The position numbers and the translations under genes are program-made. A stretch of 64,000 nucleotides of DNA from JAHDFB01 sp965658745. GTDB taxonomy: Bacteria; Bacteroidota; Bacteroidia; Chitinophagales; Saprospiraceae. Below the pieces are notes generated by a model, which saw only the letters and a program-made list of their open reading frames with translations, made no database searches and had not been told where the DNA came from. Every line of letters starts with the position of its first letter. Within the stretch, counting starts at the first letter, position 1. This document shows, in pieces, positions 10,492 through 19,975 of this stretch. The stretch is taken from assembly GCA_965658745.1 (NCBI GenBank), contig CBFHTK010000001.1, positions 310,001 to 374,000 of the forward strand. Reading direction: 5' to 3'.

Positions 10492-10513
10492 ATAACCTAT
10501 CGGTTATAGTTTT
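10492..10513 (+). terminator. Possible terminator after the M23 peptidase gene
   Basis: A 6-bp stem (ATAACC/GGTTAT) with a TATC loop is followed by AGTTTT. It lies 36 bases after the peptidase stop and just before the convergent histidine kinase end. The stem is short and the T-run weak. Confidence 0.4.
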
Positions 10514-10515
10514 CT

Positions 10516-11568
10516 CTATTTACTTTTCGCTTTAGGAAGGGTAAAACTAAAGCTTGTACCCTCTCCGACTTTGGAGCTAACATTTATACTCTGTCCGTGA
10601 GCTTCGATGAAATGTTTTACGATAGAAAGACCTAAACCCGATCCTGCTATATCTCTGCTTCTCGATCTATCTATGCGATAAAATCTATCGAACACATGTT
10701 TAAGGTGCTCCTCCTTTATTCCTGGTCCATTGTCTGAAACTTCAAACATCAAGAACTTATCCATATCAAAAAGATTCAGTTCTATCCGTCCATTTTCAAC
10801 TCCATATTTGATCGAGTTGATGACTAAGTTGGCGATCACTTGTCTAATTTTCTCTCTATCTGCATAGACTAAGGCATTGATGTCCTTTCCAGTTTGCTCT
10901 ACAATTTGTACACCCCGATGAATTGCTTGAATTTCAAGATCGTCTTTAATCTCTCTATAAAGTAAACGCAAATCAAATGTCTCTTTTCTCAGATCTATTT
11001 TCCCTGATTCAATATTTGTGATAACTTCAAGATCATTGACAATGCTCAAAAGTCGATCAGTATTTGAAGCTGCACGCGTAAGAAATTTCCGCCTCATCTT
11101 CTTATCATCGACTCCCTCTAAAAGCGTGTGAATAAAACCTTGTATAGAAAAGAGCGGTGTCTTGAGTTCATGCGATACATTACCAACGTAGTCTTTACGA
11201 TAACTTTCTAATGCTTTCAATAACTCTATCTCCTGAGTGGTCTTAGCGTTCCATCGATTAACCTCACTATCTAAATTACCTAGAATATCTTGTCTAAACT
11301 CCTTATCAGAGAGTTTCTTTTGGTCTTTTGAATTTTGCTTTTGGATAACATTGTAAATAGGCGTTATTCTTGCGTAAATAAACCGCTGAAGAAGGAACCT
11401 TGTCATTATATAGCTAATAACAAAGCAAAGTAACATTGCTACAACTAAAAATACTAGATCTATTTGGCCTTGATGAAACCATTGATCAAAGCCACTGACT
11501 ACTCCTAATAAAAAAGAGGACAACAAGGAGATCCAAATAGTCAGAGATTTCGGTGACGCATTTCTCAT
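10516..11568 (-). CDS. Two-component sensor histidine kinase (PhoR-like)
   Basis: An inner-membrane histidine kinase of 350 residues. Two transmembrane segments (about 8-25 and 37-58) are separated by only about a dozen residues, so there is no real periplasmic sensor. A cytoplasmic linker leads to a HisKA domain with phospho-acceptor His133 (NVSHELKTP). The HATPase domain has an N-box (NLVINSIKYG), G1 (DNGPGI), F-box (FDRFYRIDRSRSR) and G2 (GSGLGLSIV). Its ATG overlaps the stop of the response-regulator gene by 4 bases (ATGA), so the two are translationally coupled and almost certainly cognate. The layout resembles PhoR/PhoB-type pairs, but the stimulus cannot be read from the sequence. Confidence 0.93.
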   Translation of the reverse strand: MRNASPKSLTIWISLLSSFLLGVVSGFDQWFHQGQIDLVFLVVAMLLCFVISYIMTRFLLQRFIYARITPIYNVIQKQNSKDQKKLSDKEFRQDILGNLDSEVNRWNAKTTQEIELLKALESYRKDYVGNVSHELKTPLFSIQGFIHTLLEGVDDKKMRRKFLTRAASNTDRLLSIVNDLEVITNIESGKIDLRKETFDLRLLYREIKDDLEIQAIHRGVQIVEQTGKDINALVYADREKIRQVIANLVINSIKYGVENGRIELNLFDMDKFLMFEVSDNGPGIKEEHLKHVFDRFYRIDRSRSRDIAGSGLGLSIVKHFIEAHGQSINVSSKVGEGTSFSFTLPKAKSK

Positions 11569-12251
11569 GCAACTTCAAATTTATAACCAATTCCCTTTAC
11601 TGTCTTGAAATAATCCTGACCAATTTTTTCTCGAAGTTTCCGAATATGCACGTCGATAGTTCTATCGCCTACAATTACTTCATTCCCCCAAACCTTGTCC
11701 ATGATTTTATGACGTTTGAAAACCTTACCTGGTTTAGAGGTCAAAAGTACTAAAAGTTCATATTCCTTCTTCGCCAATTGAATGGCATCTCCACCAGACA
11801 TCCTGATACAGATTTCTTCATGATTAAGCTCCAAATCCCCAAATGACTGCACACTTGCTGTTTGTTCAACAACACGTCTTCTCAAAAGAGCTTTCACCCT
11901 GCTTTTTAGCAAGTTAAGCTTTATGGGCTTGGATATAAAATCGTCTCCTCCACTATCCAATGCTGAAATCTCAGTAAAATCCTCATTTCGAGCAGTAAGA
12001 AATGCAACTATAGTCTGACTAAACTTTGAATCTTTTCGAATCTCTTTGCAACAATCAATTCCATTCATCACCGGCATCATAATGTCTAACAAAACTAAGT
12101 CCGGCTCAGATTTTCTGATTTTCTTTAATGCCTCTTCTCCGTTACTTGCTGTTTTGACATGGTAACCTTCCTTCTTAAGGTGATATTCAAGAAGTTCAAC
12201 AATATCGGGTTCATCATCGACCACCAAAATTCGAAAATTACTTGGATCCAT
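11565..12251 (-). CDS. Two-component response regulator, OmpR/PhoB family
   Basis: The receiver domain has the acidic pair DD (residues 12-13), phospho-acceptor Asp56 (LVLLDIMMP), a conserved Thr (FLTARN) and Lys (DDFISKPIK). It is followed by a winged-helix DNA-binding domain ending with the GDRTIDVHIRKLREKIG motif. I place the start at MDPSNFRILVVDDEP (base 12251). The reading frame runs 12 codons further upstream, into the DUF4296 gene, without family-like sequence. The start overlaps the end of the DUF4296 gene by 14 bases, and the stop overlaps the kinase start by 4. It is transcribed as the third gene of the sixA-DUF4296-regulator-kinase operon. Confidence 0.94.
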   Translation of the reverse strand: MDPSNFRILVVDDEPDIVELLEYHLKKEGYHVKTASNGEEALKKIRKSEPDLVLLDIMMPVMNGIDCCKEIRKDSKFSQTIVAFLTARNEDFTEISALDSGGDDFISKPIKLNLLKSRVKALLRRRVVEQTASVQSFGDLELNHEEICIRMSGGDAIQLAKKEYELLVLLTSKPGKVFKRHKIMDKVWGNEVIVGDRTIDVHIRKLREKIGQDYFKTVKGIGYKFEVA

Positions 12252-12684
12252 TTTTTTTGTTTTTTGCAATTTGTTGTAGGGAATCACTAGAAACTTTTCC
12301 TTTGTCTTTAGCTACTTTCGCTACCGGTTCTTTCTTTGTTCTCTTGAGCTTATCGATCTCTGCATATTCTGTAAGCCTCTCGTAAACTTCATTATAGATA
12401 CCTAGCGCCAACTTTGGATCATTCTGCAAAATCTCAATATTTTGAAAAATAACTGTGGTATCGACATTATGAATAACCGCAATGTCAGACAAAAATCTAC
12501 TTCGAACACTATCCTTTTCTACTTGTCGAAACTTGCCTAACATCTCTTCCGCAACATGAAGATCTGAAAGTATGCTTACCAGTTTGTCATTTTCTATTGT
12601 TAACTGCGACTTTTCACCGGAGCATGAAGCAAAACAAGAACCAACTAGTAACAGTATTAGTGACTTTAGGAATATTTGATTCAT
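12238..12684 (-). CDS. DUF4296 domain lipoprotein
   Basis: A 148-residue protein starting at MNQIFLKSLILLL. The reading frame extends 27 codons upstream into the sixA-like gene without a plausible signal. The hydrophobic segment ends with Cys-containing GSCFASCSGEK, which fits a lipoprotein signal. The body carries the DUF4296 pattern: a helix with LVSILSDLHVAEEML, then DSVRSRFLSDIAVIHNVD and YNEVYERLTEYAEI. A Lys-rich tail follows. DUF4296 proteins are small Bacteroidota envelope proteins of unknown function. Start and stop overlap or abut both neighbours, so it belongs to the two-component operon. Confidence 0.8.
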   Translation of the reverse strand: MNQIFLKSLILLLVGSCFASCSGEKSQLTIENDKLVSILSDLHVAEEMLGKFRQVEKDSVRSRFLSDIAVIHNVDTTVIFQNIEILQNDPKLALGIYNEVYERLTEYAEIDKLKRTKKEPVAKVAKDKGKVSSDSLQQIAKNKKNGSK

Positions 12685-12685
12685 A

Positions 12686-13186
12686 TTACTTATACATTTT
12701 CGGAAATGTAAAAAATCCCATTTTTGATTTTGGCACTTGTACTTCGATCCACGAATTAGCATCAAAATCTACCTGAAAGAGTCCACAAGTAGGTACATTA
12801 TCAACCGGGAAAGATGCAATTCTACTAGCTAAATCAGTTATACCAGGATTATGAGCAAATAACAAAACAGAATCAAATTCATCTGAAAGCTGGAAAAGCA
12901 CTTCCACCAGATAATCTGCATCAGCAAGATAGAGATTTGGATCAAATACAACTTTATCAGCTGAAATTCCGAAGGTCTCTGCAAAGGGTATTAAGGTTTC
13001 CCTTGTTCTTTGTGAAGTAGAAGATAGTATAGCGTCGATCTTTTGTCCTTTTAACAAAAGCTTTAGCTGTTTAGCCATTAATGGTGCATCTTGTTTCCCC
13101 CTTTTGTTGAGCGGTCTATGAATATCTTTCAAGTTAAGATATTCCCATGATGACTTAGCATGTCTACTATAATAAACTGTCTTCAT
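12686..13186 (-). CDS. SixA-like histidine phosphatase
   Basis: A member of the histidine phosphatase (phosphoglycerate mutase-like) superfamily. It has an N-terminal RHAKS motif with catalytic His9 and a second active-site motif LLFAHNPGITDL. The HRPLNKRGKQDAP segment is also characteristic of SixA, which removes phosphate from phosphohistidine proteins. I use the Met at base 13186 (MKTVYYSRHAKS). Five extra codons upstream (MRYYS) are possible. It is the first gene of the operon leading to the response regulator and kinase. A role in dephosphorylating a phosphohistidine of that system is an inference from position only. Confidence 0.88.
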   Translation of the reverse strand: MKTVYYSRHAKSSWEYLNLKDIHRPLNKRGKQDAPLMAKQLKLLLKGQKIDAILSSTSQRTRETLIPFAETFGISADKVVFDPNLYLADADYLVEVLFQLSDEFDSVLLFAHNPGITDLASRIASFPVDNVPTCGLFQVDFDANSWIEVQVPKSKMGFFTFPKMYK

Positions 13187-13288
13187 ACTGTAATAACGCA
13201 ATTATCAAACAAATAATTTAGTCAGTCCAATTATTCGTGTAAACTCATTGTTAATTTAGAATCAAGCGATGCGCATTGGTGATCTGGT

Positions 13289-14944
13289 TTATCCCTTGTA
13301 ACCTTCTTTCAAAGATACTGTGCTGTTAAAGATCATATTATCACTGTTGCTTTCTGAGTCGATCGCATAGTAGCCCTTTCTCATAAATTGCACAACACTA
13401 CCCTTTTCATATTCTTTTAATGCTGGTTCCATAAAGGCATCCTTGTTCACCTCAAGGGATTCACTATTAATTTCATCCATGAAATCTACCTCCTCTGAAG
13501 TCCCGGGTGCTTCAACTGCAAAGAGTTTGTCATATTTGTTTATTGTACATGGTATTGCATGCTCTCTAGACACCCAATGAATCGTCCCTTTGGGTTTAAT
13601 TCCGCTAGTATCTTCACCACTTTTCGAATCAGGGTAATATGTGCATAAAACTTCCACAATATTTCCTTCAGCATCTTTCACACAGTCTTCACAATGTACA
13701 ATAAAACCTCCCTTCAAACGCACGTTTCGCCCCTGTGTTAAACGATAGTACTTTTTATTCGCATTTTCTCTAAAATCATCTTGTTCGATATAAAGATGTT
13801 TAGAAAATGGAATGATGCGTGTTCCTGCCTGATCATCTTCTGGATTATTGATCATTTCAAGCATATCAGATTGACCATCAGGGTAATTTGTAATTGTTAA
13901 CTTCAGAGGTTTCTGAACAACCATTACACGGTGAGTCGATTTATTTAGCTCTTCTCGAACACATGCTTCAAGCAAATTAATCTCTTGCAGGTTATTTCGT
14001 TTTGCTGCTCCAGTTTTTTCACAGAAAAGACGAATACCAGAAGCTGGATAACCTCTTCGTCTCATTCCTGCAACTGTAGGCATACGTGGATCATCCCATC
14101 CTGTGACAACTCCCTCGTCAACCAACCTCTTCAGTTTACGTTTACTAGTAATCATGTAAGAAACATTCATGCGTGCAAATTCAATCTGTCTTGAAGGAAA
14201 TATGCCTAATTTTTCGATAAACCAATCATATAATGGACGGTGGTGAATAAACTCAAGTGAACATAGAGAGTGCGTAATATGCTCAATGGAATCTGATTGT
14301 CCATGGGCAAAATCATACATCGGGTAAATACACCACGCATCGCCAGTTCTATGATGATGTTGATGCTTAATCCGGTACATAAGTGGATCACGTAAAATCA
14401 TATTTGTATGAGCCATATCAATCTTAGCTCTTAGCACCTTTGCTCCATCGGGAAACTCACCCTCTTTCATACGTCGAAATAAATCTAAGTTTTCTTCAAC
14501 TGGACGCCCGCGAAATGGACTGTTTGTTCCAGGTTCAGTTGGAGTACCTTTTTGTTCTGCAATGAGTTCAGACGATTGATCGTCAACGTATGCGAAGCCC
14601 TTAATTATCAATTGCTCTGCAAAATTGTAAAGCTGTTCGAAATAATCAGAAGCAAAAAACATCTTATCCCAGTTGTAACCCAGCCACTCAATATCTTTTT
14701 TGATATTGTCAACATAAATGGTTTCTTCTGTCGTGGGATTCGTATCGTCAAATCTAAGATTTGTCTTCCCTCCGTATTTCTCTGCTAAACTAAAATTGAT
14801 CCAGATTGCCTTTGTGTGGCCTATATGTAAAAAACCATTAGGCTCGGGTGGAAATCGTGTATATATGTTGGTGTGCTTTCCTGATTGCAGATCTTCTTCG
14901 ATAATCTGTTCAATGAAATTCAACGGCTCTTTTTCAGTACTCAT
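13289..14944 (-). CDS. glnS: Glutamine--tRNA ligase
   Basis: Charges tRNA-Gln with glutamine. This class I synthetase of 551 residues has the usual length for bacterial GlnRS. It shows the GlnRS-specific RFPPEPNGFLHIGHTKAIW (HIGH motif) near residue 30, the DDTNPTTEE segment, and the LCSLEFIHHRPLYDWFIEKL helix. The KMSKS-equivalent is ITSKRKL, where VMSKRKL is most common. The anticodon-binding beta-barrels fill the C-terminal third. The ATG at 14944 gives a natural N-terminus (MSTEKEPLNFIEQIIEED). Its presence suggests direct charging of tRNA-Gln and not only the GatCAB route. Confidence 0.97.
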   Translation of the reverse strand: MSTEKEPLNFIEQIIEEDLQSGKHTNIYTRFPPEPNGFLHIGHTKAIWINFSLAEKYGGKTNLRFDDTNPTTEETIYVDNIKKDIEWLGYNWDKMFFASDYFEQLYNFAEQLIIKGFAYVDDQSSELIAEQKGTPTEPGTNSPFRGRPVEENLDLFRRMKEGEFPDGAKVLRAKIDMAHTNMILRDPLMYRIKHQHHHRTGDAWCIYPMYDFAHGQSDSIEHITHSLCSLEFIHHRPLYDWFIEKLGIFPSRQIEFARMNVSYMITSKRKLKRLVDEGVVTGWDDPRMPTVAGMRRRGYPASGIRLFCEKTGAAKRNNLQEINLLEACVREELNKSTHRVMVVQKPLKLTITNYPDGQSDMLEMINNPEDDQAGTRIIPFSKHLYIEQDDFRENANKKYYRLTQGRNVRLKGGFIVHCEDCVKDAEGNIVEVLCTYYPDSKSGEDTSGIKPKGTIHWVSREHAIPCTINKYDKLFAVEAPGTSEEVDFMDEINSESLEVNKDAFMEPALKEYEKGSVVQFMRKGYYAIDSESNSDNMIFNSTVSLKEGYKG

Positions 14945-15028
14945 ATTCTATGATCTAAAGTATTAATTACTCGTTTTTCTTAATGCGTATCTTTAGTTGA
15001 ATCCAAATCTACATCTGGCTCATCAATT

Positions 15029-16876
15029 CTACATTCTATTTGGCATCTCAATTCCGATGAGTCCAAATCCGTGTTTGAGCACACGCGCTACTTGGTTCCC
15101 CAAATTGACTCTAAAAGCCTTCGCCTCTTCACTTTCAGCGCCTAAAATACGGACATCATTGTAAAATTTATGATATGCTTTTGCTAACTCATAACAAAAG
15201 TTGGTCAACAGTGAAGGATCAAATTGTTCAGCTGAAGCCTGAATTTGCTTAGTATAACTAGTCAATTTTTTGATAATATCTAGCTCGATATCCTCTAGTT
15301 TCGTATATGATTTACTAACTGTCAGGTCTAAATCACCGGCTTTGCGATTGATACTTTGAATTCGAACATATGCATTCTGAATGTAAGGTCCCGTAGTTCC
15401 TTGCATATCCACAGATTCTTCAGGATTGAAAATCATCCGCTTCTTTGGGTTAACCTTCAAAATGAAGAATTTCAGGGCAGCCATTCCAATCTTATTATAA
15501 ATTTCTTCTCTTTCTTCAGCACTAGCGTCTTCTATCTCTCCGCGCTCCACCGCATTTTTTCTTGCCTCATCAATCACCTCTTGCACAAGATCATCAGCAT
15601 CAACTACCTTTCCCTCTCTTGACTTCATTCTACCCGTAGGTAAATCAACCATTCCATAAGACAAATGGAATAAATCCTCATGATATGGCTCACCAAGTCT
15701 CTTAAGTATTGCAAAAAGTGCTTGAAAATGATAATCCTGCTCATCCGCTACCACGTAAACCATCCCGTTTGCCTCGGTTTCTTCATATCGTTTTCTAGCC
15801 GTTCCTATATCTTGTGTCATATAGACTGAAGTACCGTCGCTTCTTAATACTAGCTTATGATCAAGCCCTTCGGATTCCAAATCAATCCAAACACTACCAT
15901 CAGCTTTCTTATAAAATATTTCACGAGTCACACCTTCTTCAATGATATCCTTTCCCAACTTATAAGTTTCACTTTCATAGTAATAACTATCAAAAGATAC
16001 ACCTAGCTGATCGTAGGTCTGCTCAAATCCTGCATAGACCCAACTGTTCATCTTCTTCCATAAATCAATTACAGAATCAAGGCCCGCTTCCCAATCTAGT
16101 AGCATCTTCTTCGCTTGAGCTCCTAGAGGACTGTATTCATTAAAGTACTTATTCTTATAAGACTTAAAGAAATCAGCTTCAACTTGCTCTTTATTCGGTC
16201 TATTTTCGAAAATATTTCTTGCTGTTTCTCCTGCTTGCCAAGTAATGTACTCCGTTTTGAAAGCTTGTTCAAAAAGAACATAGTATTTACCTACGAAATG
16301 ATCTGACTTTGTTCCAGTAGATTCTGGGGTATCGCCATTTCCGAACAATTGCCAAGCTAGCATACTCTTGCATATAGCAATACCTCGATCGTTAACTATT
16401 TGCGTGCGAACAACTTCATGACCTGCAGCTTCCAAAATATTACTGCAAGACCATCCCAGCAATATATTTCTAACATGTCCTAAATGAAGTGGTTTGTTTG
16501 TATTTGGGCTAGAAAACTCAACGATGGTTTTCTTTCCACTTGATTCGCTTTGAAAGCTCTCTTTGGCAGTAAAGGAATTGTATTCTTCAAACCAAACAGA
16601 AGCGTTCAATTTGAAATTCAAGAAACCCTTGATCAGATTATAAGACTCAACAAAATCTATTTGATTAACTACGGCTTCACCCAAGATCGCCCCAAGCTCA
16701 TTGGGATTCGACTTAGTTAACTTAAGTAAGGGAAAAATCACCAAAGTGTAATCACCTTCAAACTCCTTCCTTGTTTCGTTGAAGAGAAGAGATTTAGGAA
16801 TAACATCAAGATCATATTTTGCCTTTAGGCATTCTACAACAGATTCTGCAATCTTAGTGGTAAATTTATTATCCAT
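15029..16876 (-). CDS. argS: Arginine--tRNA ligase
   Basis: Charges tRNA-Arg. I set the start at MDNKFTTKIAESVVECL (base 16876). The 30 extra codons upstream look non-coding, and a perfect TAnnTTTG box (16896-16903) lies inside them, so transcription would begin after the longer start. Domains: N-terminal ArgRS additional domain, catalytic core with SSPNTNKPLHLGHVRN (HLGH version of HIGH), KMSKS-like GRMKSREGK, and a DALR anticodon-binding domain ending in FGLIGIEMPNRM. The resulting 615 residues are normal for Bacteroidota ArgRS. The glnS gene lies downstream on the same strand. Confidence 0.96.
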   Translation of the reverse strand: MDNKFTTKIAESVVECLKAKYDLDVIPKSLLFNETRKEFEGDYTLVIFPLLKLTKSNPNELGAILGEAVVNQIDFVESYNLIKGFLNFKLNASVWFEEYNSFTAKESFQSESSGKKTIVEFSSPNTNKPLHLGHVRNILLGWSCSNILEAAGHEVVRTQIVNDRGIAICKSMLAWQLFGNGDTPESTGTKSDHFVGKYYVLFEQAFKTEYITWQAGETARNIFENRPNKEQVEADFFKSYKNKYFNEYSPLGAQAKKMLLDWEAGLDSVIDLWKKMNSWVYAGFEQTYDQLGVSFDSYYYESETYKLGKDIIEEGVTREIFYKKADGSVWIDLESEGLDHKLVLRSDGTSVYMTQDIGTARKRYEETEANGMVYVVADEQDYHFQALFAILKRLGEPYHEDLFHLSYGMVDLPTGRMKSREGKVVDADDLVQEVIDEARKNAVERGEIEDASAEEREEIYNKIGMAALKFFILKVNPKKRMIFNPEESVDMQGTTGPYIQNAYVRIQSINRKAGDLDLTVSKSYTKLEDIELDIIKKLTSYTKQIQASAEQFDPSLLTNFCYELAKAYHKFYNDVRILGAESEEAKAFRVNLGNQVARVLKHGFGLIGIEMPNRM

Positions 16877-16895
16877 TACATTTCGATATATGATG

Positions 16896-16903
16896 CAAAA
16901 GTA
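16896..16903 (-). promoter_or_regulatory. -7 promoter box of argS
   Basis: The minus strand reads TACTTTTG, an exact TAnnTTTG match, 19 bases before the chosen argS ATG. Its position inside the longer open frame supports the shorter start. Confidence 0.5.
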
Positions 16904-17135
16904 CGGTAAAATAAAGTTTCCATCGACGCAAGGCAGAAATAAAGTAGTCGAAAAACACACAAACATAGACTCCTCTCAATCGTAAAATATAAACACCTGT
17001 ACAGATTGATATTTCAAATCATTTGCATTTTTTATGATAGTCGACTTAATTCTAAAATTATGTTTTATAATTTAACTTAGACTTAGAGTTTAATTCTTAT
17101 ATTGGAGCGAGATATCGAACTAAATACTGATTAGA

Positions 17136-19946
17136 TTGAGAGCTATAATTACTTGCAGTGCCTTAGTACTTGCCATTATGTCCCTGATTTCCAACGGTCT
17201 AATTGCCCAAGAAAGTAACGCAGAAACATATGTTATTAGTGGAACAATAGTTAATGAATCAAATGGTGAACCTTTGATTGGAGCCAGCGTAACAATAGAA
17301 GGTACGACAGAAGGAGTCATCACAGACTATAATGGAGACTTTCTCATAAAAACCAAAAAACAGGCTCCTTACAAGCTAGTATTCTCATATCTAGGTTATA
17401 ATTCATTAAAGTTAGATTATACTTCCCCTGAAACTGGTTTATTGGTCAAGCTACAAGAGGAATCATTAACAATCAGTAATATCGAAGTTGTAGGTCAAAG
17501 AATTTCAGATAAACAGAGGCAAAACCCCTTGACAGTTGAGTCTCTTGATATATTGGCGATTAAAGAAACTCCTTCTGCCAATTTTTATGAAGGTCTTGGA
17601 TCATTAAAGGATGTAGACCTAACAACAGCCTCACTTGGCTTTACAGTTATAAATACAAGAGGTTTCAACAGTACAAGTCCTGTTAGATCACTGCAAATAA
17701 TCGATGGCGTTGACAATCAATCTCCTGGCTTGAACTTCTCTTTAGGAAACTTCCTAGGTGCATCGGAGTTAGATGTCAAATTGGTCGATCTTATTGTCGG
17801 AGCAAGCTCAGCATATTATGGACCAAATGCTTTCAACGGAGTTATCTCAATGGAAACAAAAAATCCATTTGTTCTAAAGGGATTGTCTTTGCAGGTCAAA
17901 GGAGCTGAGCGAAGTCTATTGGAAGTAGGACTTCGATACGCTGATGCATTTAAAAATAAAGATGGTAACGATTGGTTTGCTTATAAGCTCAATTTGTTTC
18001 ACTTGAGGGCTAATGACTGGGAAGCGGAGAACTATACACCAGTCTATGAATCAGAAACTGGTTTTGACAATCCAGGAGGTTTTGACGCTGTCAATATTTA
18101 TGGTGACGAATTCAATCGAACTGTCAATATAATGGGGACTTATCATCGAAGAGGATACGAAGAAAAGGACCTAGTTAACTATGCTACTCGAAATTACAAA
18201 GCTGGGATTGCTACGCATTTCAGACTTCAACCTTCGAAAGGGTTTGAATCTCCAGAGCTGATGCTAACATCGAATTACGGAGGTGGGTCTACTGTATATC
18301 AAGGTGATAATCGGTTTTCACTAAAAAACATCATGTTCTTTCAGCACAAGATTGAACTTCAAAAGTATAATAAGTACTTCCTTAGGTCGTACGTCACTCA
18401 TGAGGATGCTGGGGATTCTTACGATCCCTTTTTCACCGCTCTTCAACTTCAAAGACGGTCAAAAGATAATGTGAAATGGAATACAGATTACATCAACTAT
18501 TGGCAAATCAACATCAGTCCTAAAATAAAGGATACAGAAGGATACCCTTCTATTCTTGATTTTCCCGGTATGCCTCAAGCATATCAAGAGGCTATAAACG
18601 ATTTTGTCTCAACAACCCTTGTTGACTCTATGTTCCGATGGCATGCTGATGCTCAAGATTATGCAAATACTGGAAGAGAAGTCACGAACACGTCGGACTT
18701 CCTAGAACCAGGTTCAGCTGAGTTCCAAGCGGCATTTGATGATATTACAAGCAGAATTTCGAATTCGGAAGGTGGGACAAGGTTTTTCGATAGATCTGCA
18801 TTGTGGCACACTCACGGTGAATATAGGTTTGACGATGTTTATCAAGGTGAACGAATTAACGATATAGATTTTAGAGTAGGTGCAAACGTCAGAATGTACT
18901 ATCCAAACTCAAGAGGTTCTATACTGCTAGACACTAATGGAGTAAATATCAACACCTACGAATATGGCGTCTACACAGGAACGACGTTTTCATTCTTGGA
19001 TAGCAAATTAAAAGTTAGTGGAACTGCTAGATTGGATAAGCATCAGAACTTTGACTTCTTGGTTTCTCCTGCCGGTTCAATAACTTATGAGCCAAGCAAA
19101 AACAACTTTCTGCGAGTTTCAGTTTCTTCAGCGATACGTAACCCAACGCTTTCTGACCAATATTTGAACTATAATGTAGGACCAGCAATCTTGCGAGGAA
19201 ACATCGATGGAGTCTCGGGATTGTACAACGTGGAAAGCTTTGTTGATTTTCTTAATTCAGGACTCAGAGATACATTAGTACAAATTGAAATTCCTGCAAT
19301 CAAACCTGAGAATGTAAATACCTTTGAATTCGGATACAGAACTACGCTATGGGAAAAGCTATATCTAGATATGGGATATTACTTCTCTCGTTACAAGAAC
19401 TTTATAGGCTTTGAGTTTGCTGTAGATGCAGATATACCTGAGGGTGTATCAACTCCTAGTAATGTTCAGGTTTACAGGGTAAGTAGTAACGCAAGAGACA
19501 TCGTGACAACCCAAGGCCTCTCAGTAGGATTCAATTACTATTTTGCTAAGTTTTATCAATTCAGAGGAAACTACTCTTTTAATCAGCTGAATACGCAGAC
19601 AGATGATCCCATCATACCTGCTTTTAATACTCCTACAAACAAGTTCAATCTGGGATTTTCTGGTCGTAACTTAACCATTAATCCAGGTATCGAAATTAAA
19701 AACATAGGATTCAGCATTAACTACAAATGGATCGAGGGGTTCTTGTTTGAAGGGTCCCCGCAATTTACTGGCTTAGTACCAACATATGATTTGTTGGATG
19801 CGCAGATCAACTGGAAATCGCCTTTTGATGTAACGTTTAAGCTTGGTGCCTCAAATATTCTTAATAATAAAACCTTCCAAACATACGGTGGACCGAGAAT
19901 AGGTCGGATGGCTTACTTGTCGCTGCTTTATGAATGGGAGAAATAA
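17136..19946 (+). CDS. TonB-dependent receptor with CarboxypepD_reg-like N-terminus
   Basis: An outer-membrane active transporter powered by TonB. It has a signal peptide (ITCSALVLAIMSLISNGLIAQ), then a carboxypeptidase-regulatory-like domain (YVISGTIVNESNGEPLIGAS), a plug domain with INTRGFNSTSPVRSLQIIDGVD, and a long barrel ending in a Trp-containing strand (LSLLYEWEK). The start is uncertain. There is no ATG before the signal peptide: TTG at 17136 is used here, CTG at 17127 and ATT at 17130 are in frame, and a stop lies at 17121. The next gene, 29 bases downstream, encodes a T9SS-secreted protein that probably works on the same unknown substrate. There is no SusD partner. Confidence 0.88.
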   Translation: MRAIITCSALVLAIMSLISNGLIAQESNAETYVISGTIVNESNGEPLIGASVTIEGTTEGVITDYNGDFLIKTKKQAPYKLVFSYLGYNSLKLDYTSPETGLLVKLQEESLTISNIEVVGQRISDKQRQNPLTVESLDILAIKETPSANFYEGLGSLKDVDLTTASLGFTVINTRGFNSTSPVRSLQIIDGVDNQSPGLNFSLGNFLGASELDVKLVDLIVGASSAYYGPNAFNGVISMETKNPFVLKGLSLQVKGAERSLLEVGLRYADAFKNKDGNDWFAYKLNLFHLRANDWEAENYTPVYESETGFDNPGGFDAVNIYGDEFNRTVNIMGTYHRRGYEEKDLVNYATRNYKAGIATHFRLQPSKGFESPELMLTSNYGGGSTVYQGDNRFSLKNIMFFQHKIELQKYNKYFLRSYVTHEDAGDSYDPFFTALQLQRRSKDNVKWNTDYINYWQINISPKIKDTEGYPSILDFPGMPQAYQEAINDFVSTTLVDSMFRWHADAQDYANTGREVTNTSDFLEPGSAEFQAAFDDITSRISNSEGGTRFFDRSALWHTHGEYRFDDVYQGERINDIDFRVGANVRMYYPNSRGSILLDTNGVNINTYEYGVYTGTTFSFLDSKLKVSGTARLDKHQNFDFLVSPAGSITYEPSKNNFLRVSVSSAIRNPTLSDQYLNYNVGPAILRGNIDGVSGLYNVESFVDFLNSGLRDTLVQIEIPAIKPENVNTFEFGYRTTLWEKLYLDMGYYFSRYKNFIGFEFAVDADIPEGVSTPSNVQVYRVSSNARDIVTTQGLSVGFNYYFAKFYQFRGNYSFNQLNTQTDDPIIPAFNTPTNKFNLGFSGRNLTINPGIEIKNIGFSINYKWIEGFLFEGSPQFTGLVPTYDLLDAQINWKSPFDVTFKLGASNILNNKTFQTYGGPRIGRMAYLSLLYEWEK

Positions 19947-19975
19947 ATTTTCGTTAACTAATTAAAAATGTTTTT

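Noticed and set aside
14100..14150. GlnRS KMSKS region reading ITSKRKL as a possible inactivation
   Set aside because: The catalytic SKRKL core is intact and the protein is otherwise full length, so an active enzyme is expected.
16877..16966. 30-codon N-terminal extension of argS
   Set aside because: Contains the -7 box at 16896-16903 and non-family residues.
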